Assembly (NCBI RefSeq): GCF_900113695.1 | Contig: NZ_FOQH01000011.1 | Coordinates: 165,459 to 229,458 of the forward strand | Reading direction: 5' to 3' | Source of the DNA: Albimonas pacifica | GTDB lineage: Bacteria > Pseudomonadota > Alphaproteobacteria > Rhodobacterales > Rhodobacteraceae | Length of the DNA stretch: 64,000 nt | Part shown: positions 33,558-41,515 of the stretch, piece by piece | Layout of the letters: each line of letters begins with the position of its first letter | Numbering within the stretch: position 1 is the stretch's first letter | The notes under the pieces: model-generated | Told to the model about the DNA's origin: nothing | Database searches by the model: none | Seen by the model: the letters and a program-made list of their open reading frames with translations, nothing else | Made by a program: the position numbers and the translations under genes

Positions 33558-36419
33558 TCACTCGCCGGTTCCGTCGAAGACGTCGTCCACCTCGGGATCG
33601 CCGGTGGGGGCGTCCCTGGCGGTGGTCTTCTTCGCGGCCGATTTGGCAGGAGGCTTCTTGGCGGCCGCCTTCCTGGCCGGCGCCTTCTTGGCGGGCGCGG
33701 CCTCGCCGTCGGCGGCCTTGGCCTTCGCCGCGGGCTTCCTGGCGGCGGCCTTCTTGGGCGCCGCCTTCTTGCCCTTGCCGCCCTTGGCGGCCTTGGCGTT
33801 GACCAGCTCCAGCGCCTGCTCGAGCGTCACGCTCTGCGGATCGGCGTCCTTGGGCAGGGTGGCGTTGACCTTGTCCCACTTCACGTAGGGCCCGTAGCGG
33901 CCGGGGTAGATCGCCAGCGCCCCGCCCTCGGGGTGCTCGCCCAGTTCCTTGAGGGGCGTCGCGGCCGCCCCGCGCCCGCCGCGGGAGAGCTTCTGGGCGA
34001 TCAGGTCCACGGCCCGGTTGATGCCGATCTCGAAGACCTCCGACTGGTCCTTGAGGTTCGCATAGACGGGCTTGGGCAGCTTCTTCTCGCCTTCGCCCTT
34101 CGGCGGCTGGTGCATCACGAAGGGACCGAAGCGGCCGAGCCCGGCCTTGATCTCGCCGCCCTCCGGGTGCTGGCCCACCAGCCGCGGCAGCGCCAGCAGG
34201 TCGAGCGCCTTCTTCAGGTCCACGTCGTCGATCGCCAGCCCCTTGGGGATCGAGGAGCGCTTGGGCTTGGGGTTCTCCTCGGTCAGCTCGCCGAGCTGCA
34301 CGTAGGGGCCGAAGCGGCCCGAGCGCAGGGTCACCGGCTCGCCGTCCTCGTCATGGCCCAGCAGCTTGCCGTCGGGGCCCAGCGCGCCCTCGCCCTCCTC
34401 GCCGCCGCCCATGGGGCGGGTGTAGCGGCATTCGGGGTAGTTCGAGCAGCCGATGAAGGCGCCGCCCGAGCGCGCGGTGCGCAAGGAAAGCCGCCCCTTG
34501 CCGCAGTTGGGGCAGAGGCGCGGGTCGGAGCCGTCGCCCTTGTCGGGGAACAGATGCGGGGCCAGCGCCTCGTTGATCGTGTCGAGCACGTCGGTGATGC
34601 GCAGCTCGGCCGTGTCCTCGACCGCGGCGTGGAAGTCCTGCCAGAAGTCGGCCAGCAGCGACTTCCAGTCGAGCCCGCCGTCGGAGACGACGTCGAGGTC
34701 CTCCTCCAGCTTGGCGGTGAAGTCGTAGGAGACGTATTTCGAGAAATACCGCGACAGGAACACGGTCACCAGCCGGCCCTTGTCCTCGGGGATCAGGCGG
34801 TTCTTGTCCTTGCGGACATACTCGCGGTCCTGGATCGTGCCGATGATCGAGGCGTAGGTGGAGGGCCGCCCGATCCCGAGCTCCTCCATCCGCTTGACCA
34901 GCGTGGCCTCGGTGTAGCGCGGCGGCGGCTGGGTGAAGTGCTGCTGCGCCAGCACCGCGCCGTCGCCGGCGAGCATGGCGTTGTCGGCGCGCAGCAGATC
35001 GACGCCCTGGGCGCCCGCCGTCTCGGTCTTCGCCTCGCCGCGGGCCTTCTCGAAGGCGTCGGCGAGGGATTTCGCGGCCAGCGGCGTGGGTTCGCCCTCG
35101 CTCAGCGCGGGCAGGCGGCCGTCCTCGTCGTCCTGGGGCTCGTCGCGGCCCTCTTCGTAGACCCTCAGAAAACCGTCGAACTTCACCACCTGGCCGGTGG
35201 CGCGCAGCGCGACCTCGCGGTCCTTCGAGCGGATCTCGGCGGTGGTGCGCTCCAGCCGGGCGCCCTCCATCTGCGAGGCGAGCGTGCGCTTCCAGATCAG
35301 GTCGTAGAGGCGGCGCTCGTCCGCGCCCATGCCCGCGTCCAGCTTGCCCGCGTCGCGGGTCATGTCGGTGGGGCGGATGCACTCGTGCGCTTCCTGGGCG
35401 TTCTTGGCCTTGTTCTTGTAGAAGCGGGGCTTCTCCGGAACGTAGGCCTTGCCGAAGCGGTCGGCGATGGCGTCTCGGGCGGCGCGCACGGCCTCGGGGG
35501 CCATGTCGATGCCGTCGGTCCGCATGTAGGTGATGTGCCCGGCCTCGTAGAGCCGCTGCGCCGCCCGCATCGCCTGCTGGGCGCCCATCCCGAATTTCCG
35601 CGACGCCTCCTGCTGAAGCGTGGAGGTCATGAACGGCGGACTGGGATTGCGCGAGGCGGGCTTCGCCTCGACCGTGTCCACGAAAAGCGAGCCGCCGCGC
35701 GAGGCGATGGCGGTCGCGGCCATCTCGGCGCGCGTCGCCGTCTCCAGCGTCTGGCGGTCGATCTTCTTGCCCGAGAGCTCCGAGAGCCGCGCCTCGAACT
35801 CGACGCCCCGCGGCGTCTTCAGCATGGCGCGGACGGACCAGTATTCCTTGGCCTTGAAGGCCTCGATCTCCATCTCGCGCTCGACGATCAGGCGCAGCGC
35901 GACCGACTGCACGCGGCCCGCCGAGCGCGATCCCGGCAGCTTGCGCCAGAGGACGGGAGAGAGGTTGAAGCCGACGAGGTAATCCAGCGCCCGGCGCGCC
36001 AGGTAGGCGTGCACCAGTTCCATGTCGATGGCGCGCGGCGCGGCCATGGCGGCCTCGACGGCGGTCTTGGTGATGGCGTTGAAGGCGACGCGCTGGACGG
36101 GGGTGTCCTTCTTCAGCGCGCGGCGCTTTCTCAGCGCCTCCTCCAGGTGCCAGCTGATCGCCTCCCCCTCGCGGTCGGGGTCGGTGGCGAGGATCAGGGC
36201 CGGGTCGTCGGCCAGCGCCTCGGCGATGGCGCGGACGTGCTTCTGGGACTTCGCGTCGATCTCCCAGAGCATCTCGAAGCCGTTGTCGGGATCGACCGAG
36301 CCGTCCTTGGGCGGCAGGTCGCGCACGTGGCCGTAGCTCGCAAGGACGGTGTAGTCCTTCCCGAGATACTTGTTGATCGTCTTGGCCTTGGCCGGGGACT
36401 CGACGACGACGACGGCCAT
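33558..36419 (-). CDS. topA: DNA topoisomerase I
   Basis: A 953-residue type IA topoisomerase relaxing negative supercoils. The Toprim domain begins at once (VVVVESPAKAKTINKYLG) and has DPDREGEAISWHLEEAL. The catalytic tyrosine is Tyr298 in GHITYMRTDG. One clear zinc ribbon (CPNCGKGRLSLRT, then CSNYPECRYTRP) at about 640-680 is followed by two to three topoisomerase C-terminal repeats (FGPYVQLGEL, GRFGPFVMHQ, PGRYGPYVKWD). The last ~90 residues are a Lys/Ala/Pro histone-H1-like tail, common in GC-rich alphaproteobacteria. The ATG chosen sits at the exact start of the Toprim fold and has AGGAG upstream; the frame extends 22 codons further without support. Confidence 0.97.
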   Translation of the reverse strand: MAVVVVESPAKAKTINKYLGKDYTVLASYGHVRDLPPKDGSVDPDNGFEMLWEIDAKSQKHVRAIAEALADDPALILATDPDREGEAISWHLEEALRKRRALKKDTPVQRVAFNAITKTAVEAAMAAPRAIDMELVHAYLARRALDYLVGFNLSPVLWRKLPGSRSAGRVQSVALRLIVEREMEIEAFKAKEYWSVRAMLKTPRGVEFEARLSELSGKKIDRQTLETATRAEMAATAIASRGGSLFVDTVEAKPASRNPSPPFMTSTLQQEASRKFGMGAQQAMRAAQRLYEAGHITYMRTDGIDMAPEAVRAARDAIADRFGKAYVPEKPRFYKNKAKNAQEAHECIRPTDMTRDAGKLDAGMGADERRLYDLIWKRTLASQMEGARLERTTAEIRSKDREVALRATGQVVKFDGFLRVYEEGRDEPQDDEDGRLPALSEGEPTPLAAKSLADAFEKARGEAKTETAGAQGVDLLRADNAMLAGDGAVLAQQHFTQPPPRYTEATLVKRMEELGIGRPSTYASIIGTIQDREYVRKDKNRLIPEDKGRLVTVFLSRYFSKYVSYDFTAKLEEDLDVVSDGGLDWKSLLADFWQDFHAAVEDTAELRITDVLDTINEALAPHLFPDKGDGSDPRLCPNCGKGRLSLRTARSGGAFIGCSNYPECRYTRPMGGGEEGEGALGPDGKLLGHDEDGEPVTLRSGRFGPYVQLGELTEENPKPKRSSIPKGLAIDDVDLKKALDLLALPRLVGQHPEGGEIKAGLGRFGPFVMHQPPKGEGEKKLPKPVYANLKDQSEVFEIGINRAVDLIAQKLSRGGRGAAATPLKELGEHPEGGALAIYPGRYGPYVKWDKVNATLPKDADPQSVTLEQALELVNAKAAKGGKGKKAAPKKAAARKPAAKAKAADGEAAPAKKAPARKAAAKKPPAKSAAKKTTARDAPTGDPEVDDVFDGTGE

Positions 36420-36545
36420 GCGGGCGCTTCTCCTGCCGGGTGCGAACGGTTGCGGAACATGTGAGAGCGGGGAGCGGCTTGTCAATCCGCAGGCGATCCG
36501 CCGCCGGATTGGGCGCCGGCCGGACGGCGCCCAGGGAACAGGCGC

Positions 36546-37061
36546 CTACCAGCCGCCCTGCGCCGCGATCCGATCCATGTTCAGATAGCCCAGCACCGCC
36601 ACCGCCACAACCGCGGCGACCATTCCGGTCAGCTGGTTGGCGGCCCGGCGCCGGTGCAGGGCGACCAGCAGCGGCTCGATGTGGATCTCGTGCAGGCGCG
36701 GGGCGATGCGCCGCGCCTCCGCGCCCTGCACCGCCAGCATCCCGGCGGCGGGCGCCAGCAGCATCAGCAGCCCCAGCGCCAGCTCCGAGCGCGCCAGGAA
36801 GCCCGCGACCGCCAGCGCCGCCAGCGCGAAGCCGACCGCCGCGCCGGCCGGCACGCCCCAGCGGGCGAGCCAGGCGTCGGTGCGCAGGATCATCACCCGG
36901 GCGTATCGGTCGCAGGCGTCGGCCTCGTCGCCGCCGTGGATCAGGGCCCGGCGCAGCATGTCCCAGGGCACTCCGTGGGCGAAGTAGGAGCCCACGGACC
37001 AGAAGACCGCGGTCAGCAGCCAGTACCAGATCGAGAAGAAGGCGGTGTCGTCGAACTGCAT
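36546..37061 (-). CDS. Small membrane protein, possibly the family annotated as component of SufBCD complex
   Basis: 171 residues with three or four hydrophobic segments: FSIWYWLLTAVFWSVGSYFA near the start, VGFALAALAVAGFLA and LGLLMLLAPAAGMLAV in the middle, and MVAAVVAVAVLGYLNM near the C-terminus. The FSxxWYWxxxAVxWS..GVPxDM pattern resembles a Rhodobacterales family often labelled component of SufBCD complex, but no suf gene is nearby and I would not infer Fe-S assembly from it. It lies upstream of topA on the same strand. The ATG at 37061 lacks a clear ribosome site. Confidence 0.7.
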   Translation of the reverse strand: MQFDDTAFFSIWYWLLTAVFWSVGSYFAHGVPWDMLRRALIHGGDEADACDRYARVMILRTDAWLARWGVPAGAAVGFALAALAVAGFLARSELALGLLMLLAPAAGMLAVQGAEARRIAPRLHEIHIEPLLVALHRRRAANQLTGMVAAVVAVAVLGYLNMDRIAAQGGW

Positions 37062-37502
37062 ACGGGCGGCGGACCCTTTGCGCCTTGCGGGAACGGGGCG
37101 CGGAGCGGGCTCCACGCCGGGGGCGAACGGCGTTTATGTCCGCCTTGGGCCGCTTGCGCCAGCCTCAGGCGCCGCCCCGGCCCCGCCGCGAGGCGGACGA
37201 TCCGTCGCGCCCTGCCGCCCGTCGAGCTCCACGCCCCTCCCCGCGAAGCGGCGGCGGGCGAAGCGGCGGCCGGACGGAGCCTCGGCGCGGCGGAGGCGGC
37301 GCCTGCAGCGGGCACCCCCGCCCCTCCGCGTCCGGCTCCAGGCGGCGCTTCCTGCGGGGCCGGCATCGGGGCGGGGCGGGGGCGACCGGGATCTTCCGCC
37401 CTGTGGAACCGCGTCGCACGGCCCCTTGTCCCCCGCGCGGCGATCCCCTAGCCGTGGGAGCGTCCGCGGCCCCGGGCCGCCCTTCCTCAGGAGACTTCCC
37501 CG
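37062..37502. other. Intergenic region, divergent promoters
   Basis: 441 bases between divergently oriented genes. I see no gene: the open frames are low-complexity Arg/Pro/Gly shadows. The TauE/SafE gene has AGGAG at 37491-37495. No convincing promoter boxes or repeats were found. Confidence 0.5.
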
Positions 37503-38330
37503 ATGATCGGACTCGACGCGGCGGGCCTGGCCCTGCTGGCGGCATCGCTGCTCGCGACAGGCGTGATCGCGGGGGTGCTCGCGGGACTTCTGGGCGTGGG
37601 CGGGGGCATCGTGATCGTGCCGGTGCTGTCGTGGCTGCTCTCGGCCTCGGCGCTCGACCCGGAGGTGACGCAGCACCTGGCGGTGGCGACCTCGCTGGCG
37701 ACGATCATCCCCACCTCGATCTCGTCCGCCCGCTCGCACCGCAAGCGGGGCTCGGTCGACATGACGCTGCTCCGGCGCTGGGGGCCCGGCATCGTCGTCG
37801 GCGCGCTGGTCGGCGGGGTGGTGGCGCGCTTCGCCTCGGGCGACGCGCTGCGGCTGGTCTTCGGGCTGGTGGCGCTGGCGGTCGCGGTGAACATGGCCAT
37901 TCCCAAGACCCTGACCGCGGCGGACGAGCTGCCGAAGTCGAAGGCGGCCAACGGCGGGCTCTCGGGCTTCGTGGGCCTGTTCTCCTCGCTGATGGGCATC
38001 GGCGGGGGCACGCTGGCGGTGCCGATCCAGTCGGCCTTCTCGGTGCCGATCCGCACGGCGGTGGGCACGGCCTCGGCCATGGGCCTGCTGATCGCGGTGC
38101 CCGGCACGCTGGCCTTCATCTGGGCGGGCTGGGGGGTCGAGGGGCTGCCGCCGCTGTCGCTGGGCTACGTCTCGGTTCCCGCCGCCCTGCTGATCATCCC
38201 GGCCACCTGGTTCTGCGCGCCGCTGGGCGCGAGCATCGCCCACAAGGTCGACCAGGCGCTGCTCAAGCGCCTCTTCGCCCTGTTCCTGGCGATCACCGCG
38301 GTGCGGATGCTCTACGCCGCGCTGGGCTGA
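37503..38330 (+). CDS. TauE/SafE family permease (sulfite exporter-like)
   Basis: A 275-residue membrane protein with about eight segments and the two internal TauE/SafE repeats. The first has GVLAGLLGVGGGIVIVPVL and the second has GLFSSLMGIGGGTLAVPI, both carrying the GxGGG signature. The family moves organosulfur anions or sulfite, often outward. Start ATG 37503 has AGGAG. It stands alone; a sulfur link to the SulP and persulfide dioxygenase genes 9 kb away is possible but unproven. Confidence 0.9.
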   Translation: MIGLDAAGLALLAASLLATGVIAGVLAGLLGVGGGIVIVPVLSWLLSASALDPEVTQHLAVATSLATIIPTSISSARSHRKRGSVDMTLLRRWGPGIVVGALVGGVVARFASGDALRLVFGLVALAVAVNMAIPKTLTAADELPKSKAANGGLSGFVGLFSSLMGIGGGTLAVPIQSAFSVPIRTAVGTASAMGLLIAVPGTLAFIWAGWGVEGLPPLSLGYVSVPAALLIIPATWFCAPLGASIAHKVDQALLKRLFALFLAITAVRMLYAALG

Positions 38331-38340
38331 GGCCGCGGCA

Positions 38341-38363
38341 GGCCCCGGGTCGGGCCCGGGGCC
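38341..38363. terminator. Bidirectional terminator hairpin
   Basis: GGCCCCGGG-TCGGG-CCCGGGGCC is a perfect 9-bp stem between convergent gene ends (38330 and 38374). There is no T-run on either strand. Confidence 0.6.
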
Positions 38364-38373
38364 GGCGCGCGCC

Positions 38374-39324
38374 TCAGGCGATCTCGCGCACCGGGGCGCC
38401 GTCGAGCCAGGCGGCGATGTCCTCGACCGCGTCGCCGTAGAACAGCCGGTAGACCGCGTCCGAGACGTAGCCGATGTGCGGCGTGCCGACGACGTTGGGC
38501 AGCCGGCGGAAGAGGTCGTCGCACTCCGGCGGCTCGGCCTCGTAGACGTCGAGCCCGGCGCCGGCGATCCAGCCCTCCTGCAGCGCCCGCTCCAGCGCGC
38601 CGCGCTGGACCAGCGGCGCACGGGAGGTGTTGACCAGGTAGGCCGAGGGCTGCATCGCGCGCAGCTCCGCCTCGCCCACGATCCCGCGGCTGCGCTCCGA
38701 CAGCACCAGATGGATCGAGATCACGTCCGCCCGCCGGAACAGGGCGTGCTTGCTCTCGGCGAGGCTCACGCCCAGTTCCGCGCAGCGCTCGGGCGTGAGG
38801 TTGGGGGACCAGGCCTCGACCTCCATCTCGAAGGCCTGCGCCACGCGCGCCACCCGGCCGCCGATCTCGCCCAGCCCCAGCAGGCCCAGGCGCCGACCGG
38901 CGAGCCGCGTGCCCACCGAGCCCTGCCACAGCCCCTGCTTGAAGCGCTGGGATTCGGCCGAGACCTTGCGCATCAGGTTCAGGATCAGCCCCCAGGCGAT
39001 CTCGACGGTCGAGTTCTTGTCGCCGCGCGTGCCGCAGACCGTCACCCCCCGGGCGCGGGCGGCGGCCACGTCGATGGCGGCGTTGCGCATGCCGGTGGTG
39101 ACCAGCAGGCGCAGCTCCGGCAGGCGGGCGAGCAGGCTTTTGGGGAAGGGCGTGCGCTCGCGCATCGCGAGGACGACCTCGAAGCCCGCCAGCGCCTCGG
39201 CGGCGGCGTCCTCGTCCGCGAAGGGCTCGCGGAAGATCACCGGCTCGATCCGGCCCGCGAGGGGGCCCCAGTCGGCGAAGCTCAGGGCGACGCCCTGATA
39301 ATCGTCCAGCACCGCGCAACGCAT
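38374..39324 (-). CDS. D-2-hydroxyacid dehydrogenase family protein
   Basis: A 316-residue NAD(P)-dependent dehydrogenase. The Rossmann domain (about 100-280) has RLGLLGLGEIGGRVARVA (GxGxxG), then NTSRAPLVQRGALERAL with the conserved arginine, DVYEAEPP and the catalytic histidine in GTPHIGYVS. In canonical enzymes the histidine follows a glutamate in the EPP/EPL segment, and both are present. The start has GGAGG at 7 bases. It is divergent from a TetR regulator and shares with it a region of CGGCAA half-sites, so it is a likely regulatory target. The substrate is a 2-hydroxy or 2-oxo acid not determinable here. Confidence 0.92.
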   Translation of the reverse strand: MRCAVLDDYQGVALSFADWGPLAGRIEPVIFREPFADEDAAAEALAGFEVVLAMRERTPFPKSLLARLPELRLLVTTGMRNAAIDVAAARARGVTVCGTRGDKNSTVEIAWGLILNLMRKVSAESQRFKQGLWQGSVGTRLAGRRLGLLGLGEIGGRVARVAQAFEMEVEAWSPNLTPERCAELGVSLAESKHALFRRADVISIHLVLSERSRGIVGEAELRAMQPSAYLVNTSRAPLVQRGALERALQEGWIAGAGLDVYEAEPPECDDLFRRLPNVVGTPHIGYVSDAVYRLFYGDAVEDIAAWLDGAPVREIA

Positions 39325-39397
39325 ATGCAGTCCTCCCTGCGACCGTTTCCGGGATCGGTCATTCCGCCGCTCCCGTCGCGTCCTTTTTGACAAGCCG

Positions 39398-39471
39398 GCC
39401 GGTTAGCGGCAATGCTCTCCTGGCCGTCGCCGACCGGCGGCAAGTCTCGTCCGTCGCGGACCGACGGCAAG
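39398..39471. promoter_or_regulatory. Divergent control region with three CGGCAA half-sites (site C)
   Basis: CGGCAAK occurs at 39407-39413, 39438-39444 and 39465-39471. The last two are within 16-base direct repeats (GCCGACC-GG-CGGCAAG and GCGGACC-GA-CGGCAAG) spaced 27 bases apart; a CGCCG-AC-CGGCG palindrome at 39428-39439 overlaps one. The half-site equals one arm of sites A and B. It lies between the divergent dehydrogenase and TetR genes, as expected for autoregulation. Confidence 0.5.
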
Positions 39472-39490
39472 CCTTGAAGGGGAACCGCCC

Positions 39491-40183
39491 ATGCACCCGT
39501 ATCGCGAGCCGCCGCTCCGTCCCTGTCGCGCGCCCGCCGACGGCGTCGCCTCCGGCGGCGAGCCCGACGAGGACGCGGCCGCCCGCGGCGCGCGCAAGAA
39601 AGCCTCGATCCGGCGCGAGGAGATCATCGCCATCGCGGCGGACATCTTCGCCACCAAGGGCTACGACGGCGCCTCGCTGCGGGATATAGCCGAGCGCGCC
39701 GGCCTGACCAAGGCCGCGCTCTACTATCACTTCCCCGACAAGGAGCAGATCTTCGAGATCGTGGTCATGTCGCGGATGGAATCGCTGATCGCCGACGTGG
39801 GCGAGCACGTGGCCGCCGCCGGCGACGACCCGGTCAGGCGGATCGAGGCCTTCGTCGAGGCCTCGGCCACGCGCATCGACCAGGACCGCACCGGCTGGAT
39901 CTCGTCCTCGAACACCTTCTGGAGCTTCGAGAACGCCCAGAACCGGGTGCGGATCGTGGCCCAGCGCGACGCCTACGAGAAGATCCTGCGCGACGCGATC
40001 AAGGACGGCATGGCCAAGGGCGTGCTGCGCAAGCGCGACGCGGGGCTTGTCTCGCGCCTGATCCTGGCCGGGCTCTCGGGCCTGCCGCGCTGGCACAAGG
40101 CCGACGGGCCGCTGAGCGCCCAGGAGGTCGGGCGCCAGTATCTCGACTTCGTGCTCAACGGGCTGAAGGTGGAGCGCGACTGA
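39491..40183 (+). CDS. TetR/AcrR family transcriptional regulator
   Basis: 230 residues: a disordered ~35-residue leader, then a strong helix-turn-helix (RREEIIAIAADIFATKGYDG, then SLRDIAERAGLTKAALYYHF) and a ligand domain ending with a TetR_C-like pattern. It resembles TetR regulators of acyl-CoA and aromatic catabolism. GAAGGGG precedes the ATG. Three CGGCAA half-sites lie directly upstream and related palindromes occur upstream of the TRAP receptor (14121) and an MFS carrier (20715). I infer that it may control these, the divergent dehydrogenase and the SDR downstream. Confidence 0.9.
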   Translation: MHPYREPPLRPCRAPADGVASGGEPDEDAAARGARKKASIRREEIIAIAADIFATKGYDGASLRDIAERAGLTKAALYYHFPDKEQIFEIVVMSRMESLIADVGEHVAAAGDDPVRRIEAFVEASATRIDQDRTGWISSSNTFWSFENAQNRVRIVAQRDAYEKILRDAIKDGMAKGVLRKRDAGLVSRLILAGLSGLPRWHKADGPLSAQEVGRQYLDFVLNGLKVERD

Positions 40184-40207
40184 CGCGCGCCGCCGCCGCC
40201 GCCTCCC

Positions 40208-40231
40208 GCCCCGGCCCTGCGCCGGGGCGTT
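40208..40231 (+). terminator. Terminator of the TetR gene
   Basis: GCCCCGGC/GCCGGGGC, an 8-bp stem with loop CCTGC, followed by GTTGCGATT, 24 bases after the stop. A nearly identical hairpin ends the exosortase gene at 45127. Confidence 0.65.
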
Positions 40232-40250
40232 GCGATTCAGGGGAGATCCC

Positions 40251-41012
40251 ATGTCCGAACTCACCGGAAAATCCGTCCTGATCACCGGCGCCAGCCGCGG
40301 CATCGGCGCCGCGGCCGCGGCCGAGCTCGCCGCGCGCGGGATGCGCGTGGCGCTGGTCGCGCGCGACCACGCCGCCTGCGAGGCCGGCGCCGAGGCGATC
40401 CGCGCCGCCGGCGGCGAGGCGATCGCGCTGAGCTGCGACGTGGCGAGCTGGACGGAGGTCTCGGTCGTGGTCTCGGCGGTGCGCGACGCCTTCGGGGGGC
40501 TGGACGCGCTGATCAACAACGCCGGGGTGATCGAGCCGATCTCGCGGCTGGCCGACTCCGACCCCGAGGCCTGGACCAGGGCCTTCTCGATCAACGCGCT
40601 GGGCGTCTACCACGGGCTGCGCGCGGCGCTGCCGATCATGGAGGCGCAGGGCGCGGGCGTGATCGTCAACATCTCCTCGGGCGCGGCGTACAATCCGCTG
40701 GAGGGGTGGAGCCAGTACTGCTCGGCCAAGGCGGCGGCGCTGATGCTGACCCGCGCGGCCCATGCCGAGAGCGGGCCGAAGGGCGTGCGGGTGGTGGGGC
40801 TGAGCCCGGGGACGGTGGCCACCGACATGCAGCGCGTGATCGGGGCGAGCGGCGTGAACCCGGTCAGCAAGATGAGCTGGGACGACCACATCCCCGCCGA
40901 CTGGCCGGCGAAGGCGATCGCCTTCCTGTGCACAGAGGCCGCCCGCGAATTCGACGGGAGCGACTTCCAGCTCCGCGACCCCGAGAACCGCACCCGCCTC
41001 GGCCTGGGCTGA
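40251..41012 (+). CDS. SDR family oxidoreductase
   Basis: A 253-residue classical short-chain dehydrogenase. The cofactor motif is LITGASRGIGAAAA at about residue 11, then LINNAGVIEP, the catalytic serine in VNISSGAAYNP and YCSAK as the YxxxK pair. Acidic CDVAS near the end of beta-3 does not decide NAD versus NADP. GGGGAGA precedes the ATG. It follows the TetR gene, with a hairpin between, and may be part of its regulon. The substrate is unknown. Confidence 0.92.
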   Translation: MSELTGKSVLITGASRGIGAAAAAELAARGMRVALVARDHAACEAGAEAIRAAGGEAIALSCDVASWTEVSVVVSAVRDAFGGLDALINNAGVIEPISRLADSDPEAWTRAFSINALGVYHGLRAALPIMEAQGAGVIVNISSGAAYNPLEGWSQYCSAKAAALMLTRAAHAESGPKGVRVVGLSPGTVATDMQRVIGASGVNPVSKMSWDDHIPADWPAKAIAFLCTEAAREFDGSDFQLRDPENRTRLGLG

Positions 41013-41017
41013 CGATC

Positions 41018-41048
41018 CCCCCGGCCGGCGCCCCGCGCCGGCCGGGGG
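41018..41048 (+). terminator. Terminator of the SDR gene
   Basis: A perfect 13-bp stem (CCCCCGGCCGGCG/CGCCGGCCGGGGG) with loop CCCCG, 5 bases after the stop; no T-run. Confidence 0.65.
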
Positions 41049-41319
41049 AGCGCCGCGTCGACCGACGCGCCCGTCCCCAGGTTCCGCCCGCGGCGCATCG
41101 CGGGCGCGGCGCCGGACGGCGGGCGGGGCTCCCGGCAGGCGGCGCGCGCCCTGCCGCCGCCGGCGCGCGGGGCCTGCGTCGAAGCGCCTGGCGGCGATGG
41201 GAGGCGGGACCCCGGGCGGCTCCGCGGGCTGCGGCGGCGGGTCCGGGGGCGGACCGGGCCGCGAGACTGGCGACGGGGGGCGCGGAGACCTATCCTCGCG
41301 CGGCGCGCAGGCCGCTCCG

Positions 41320-41370
41320 CCCTGCCCTGACCCTGCCCTGCCCGACCCTGCCCTGCCCGACCCTGCCCGG
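41320..41370. repeat. 15-bp C-rich tandem repeat
   Basis: CCCTGCCCTGCCCGA is exactly repeated at 41331-41345 and 41346-41360, with partial copies on both sides. It sits in the 503-base gap 41013-41515 before the ABC transporter. The rest of that gap is GC-rich with no credible gene; a GGAG lies just before the ATG at 41516. Confidence 0.75.
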
Positions 41371-41515
41371 CGTGGCCGCCGCCGGTCCGATCCCGCCGGT
41401 TCCGGGGCGCGCTCGCGCCCGCCTCGCGCCCCCGCCCCGCACCCTCGCCGTCCCGAGACCGCCCGACCGTCCTTGCGACCGACAGACCGCCACGCCAGCC
41501 CGCCGCCGGAGCCCC

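Noticed and set aside
37045..37506. A possible small gene in the divergent gap
   Set aside because: There is no ribosome site or recognisable protein pattern, and the composition is Arg/Pro/Gly shadow sequence.
41320..41370. Possible CRISPR-like repeats
   Set aside because: It is a two-copy 15-bp C-rich tandem without spacers.
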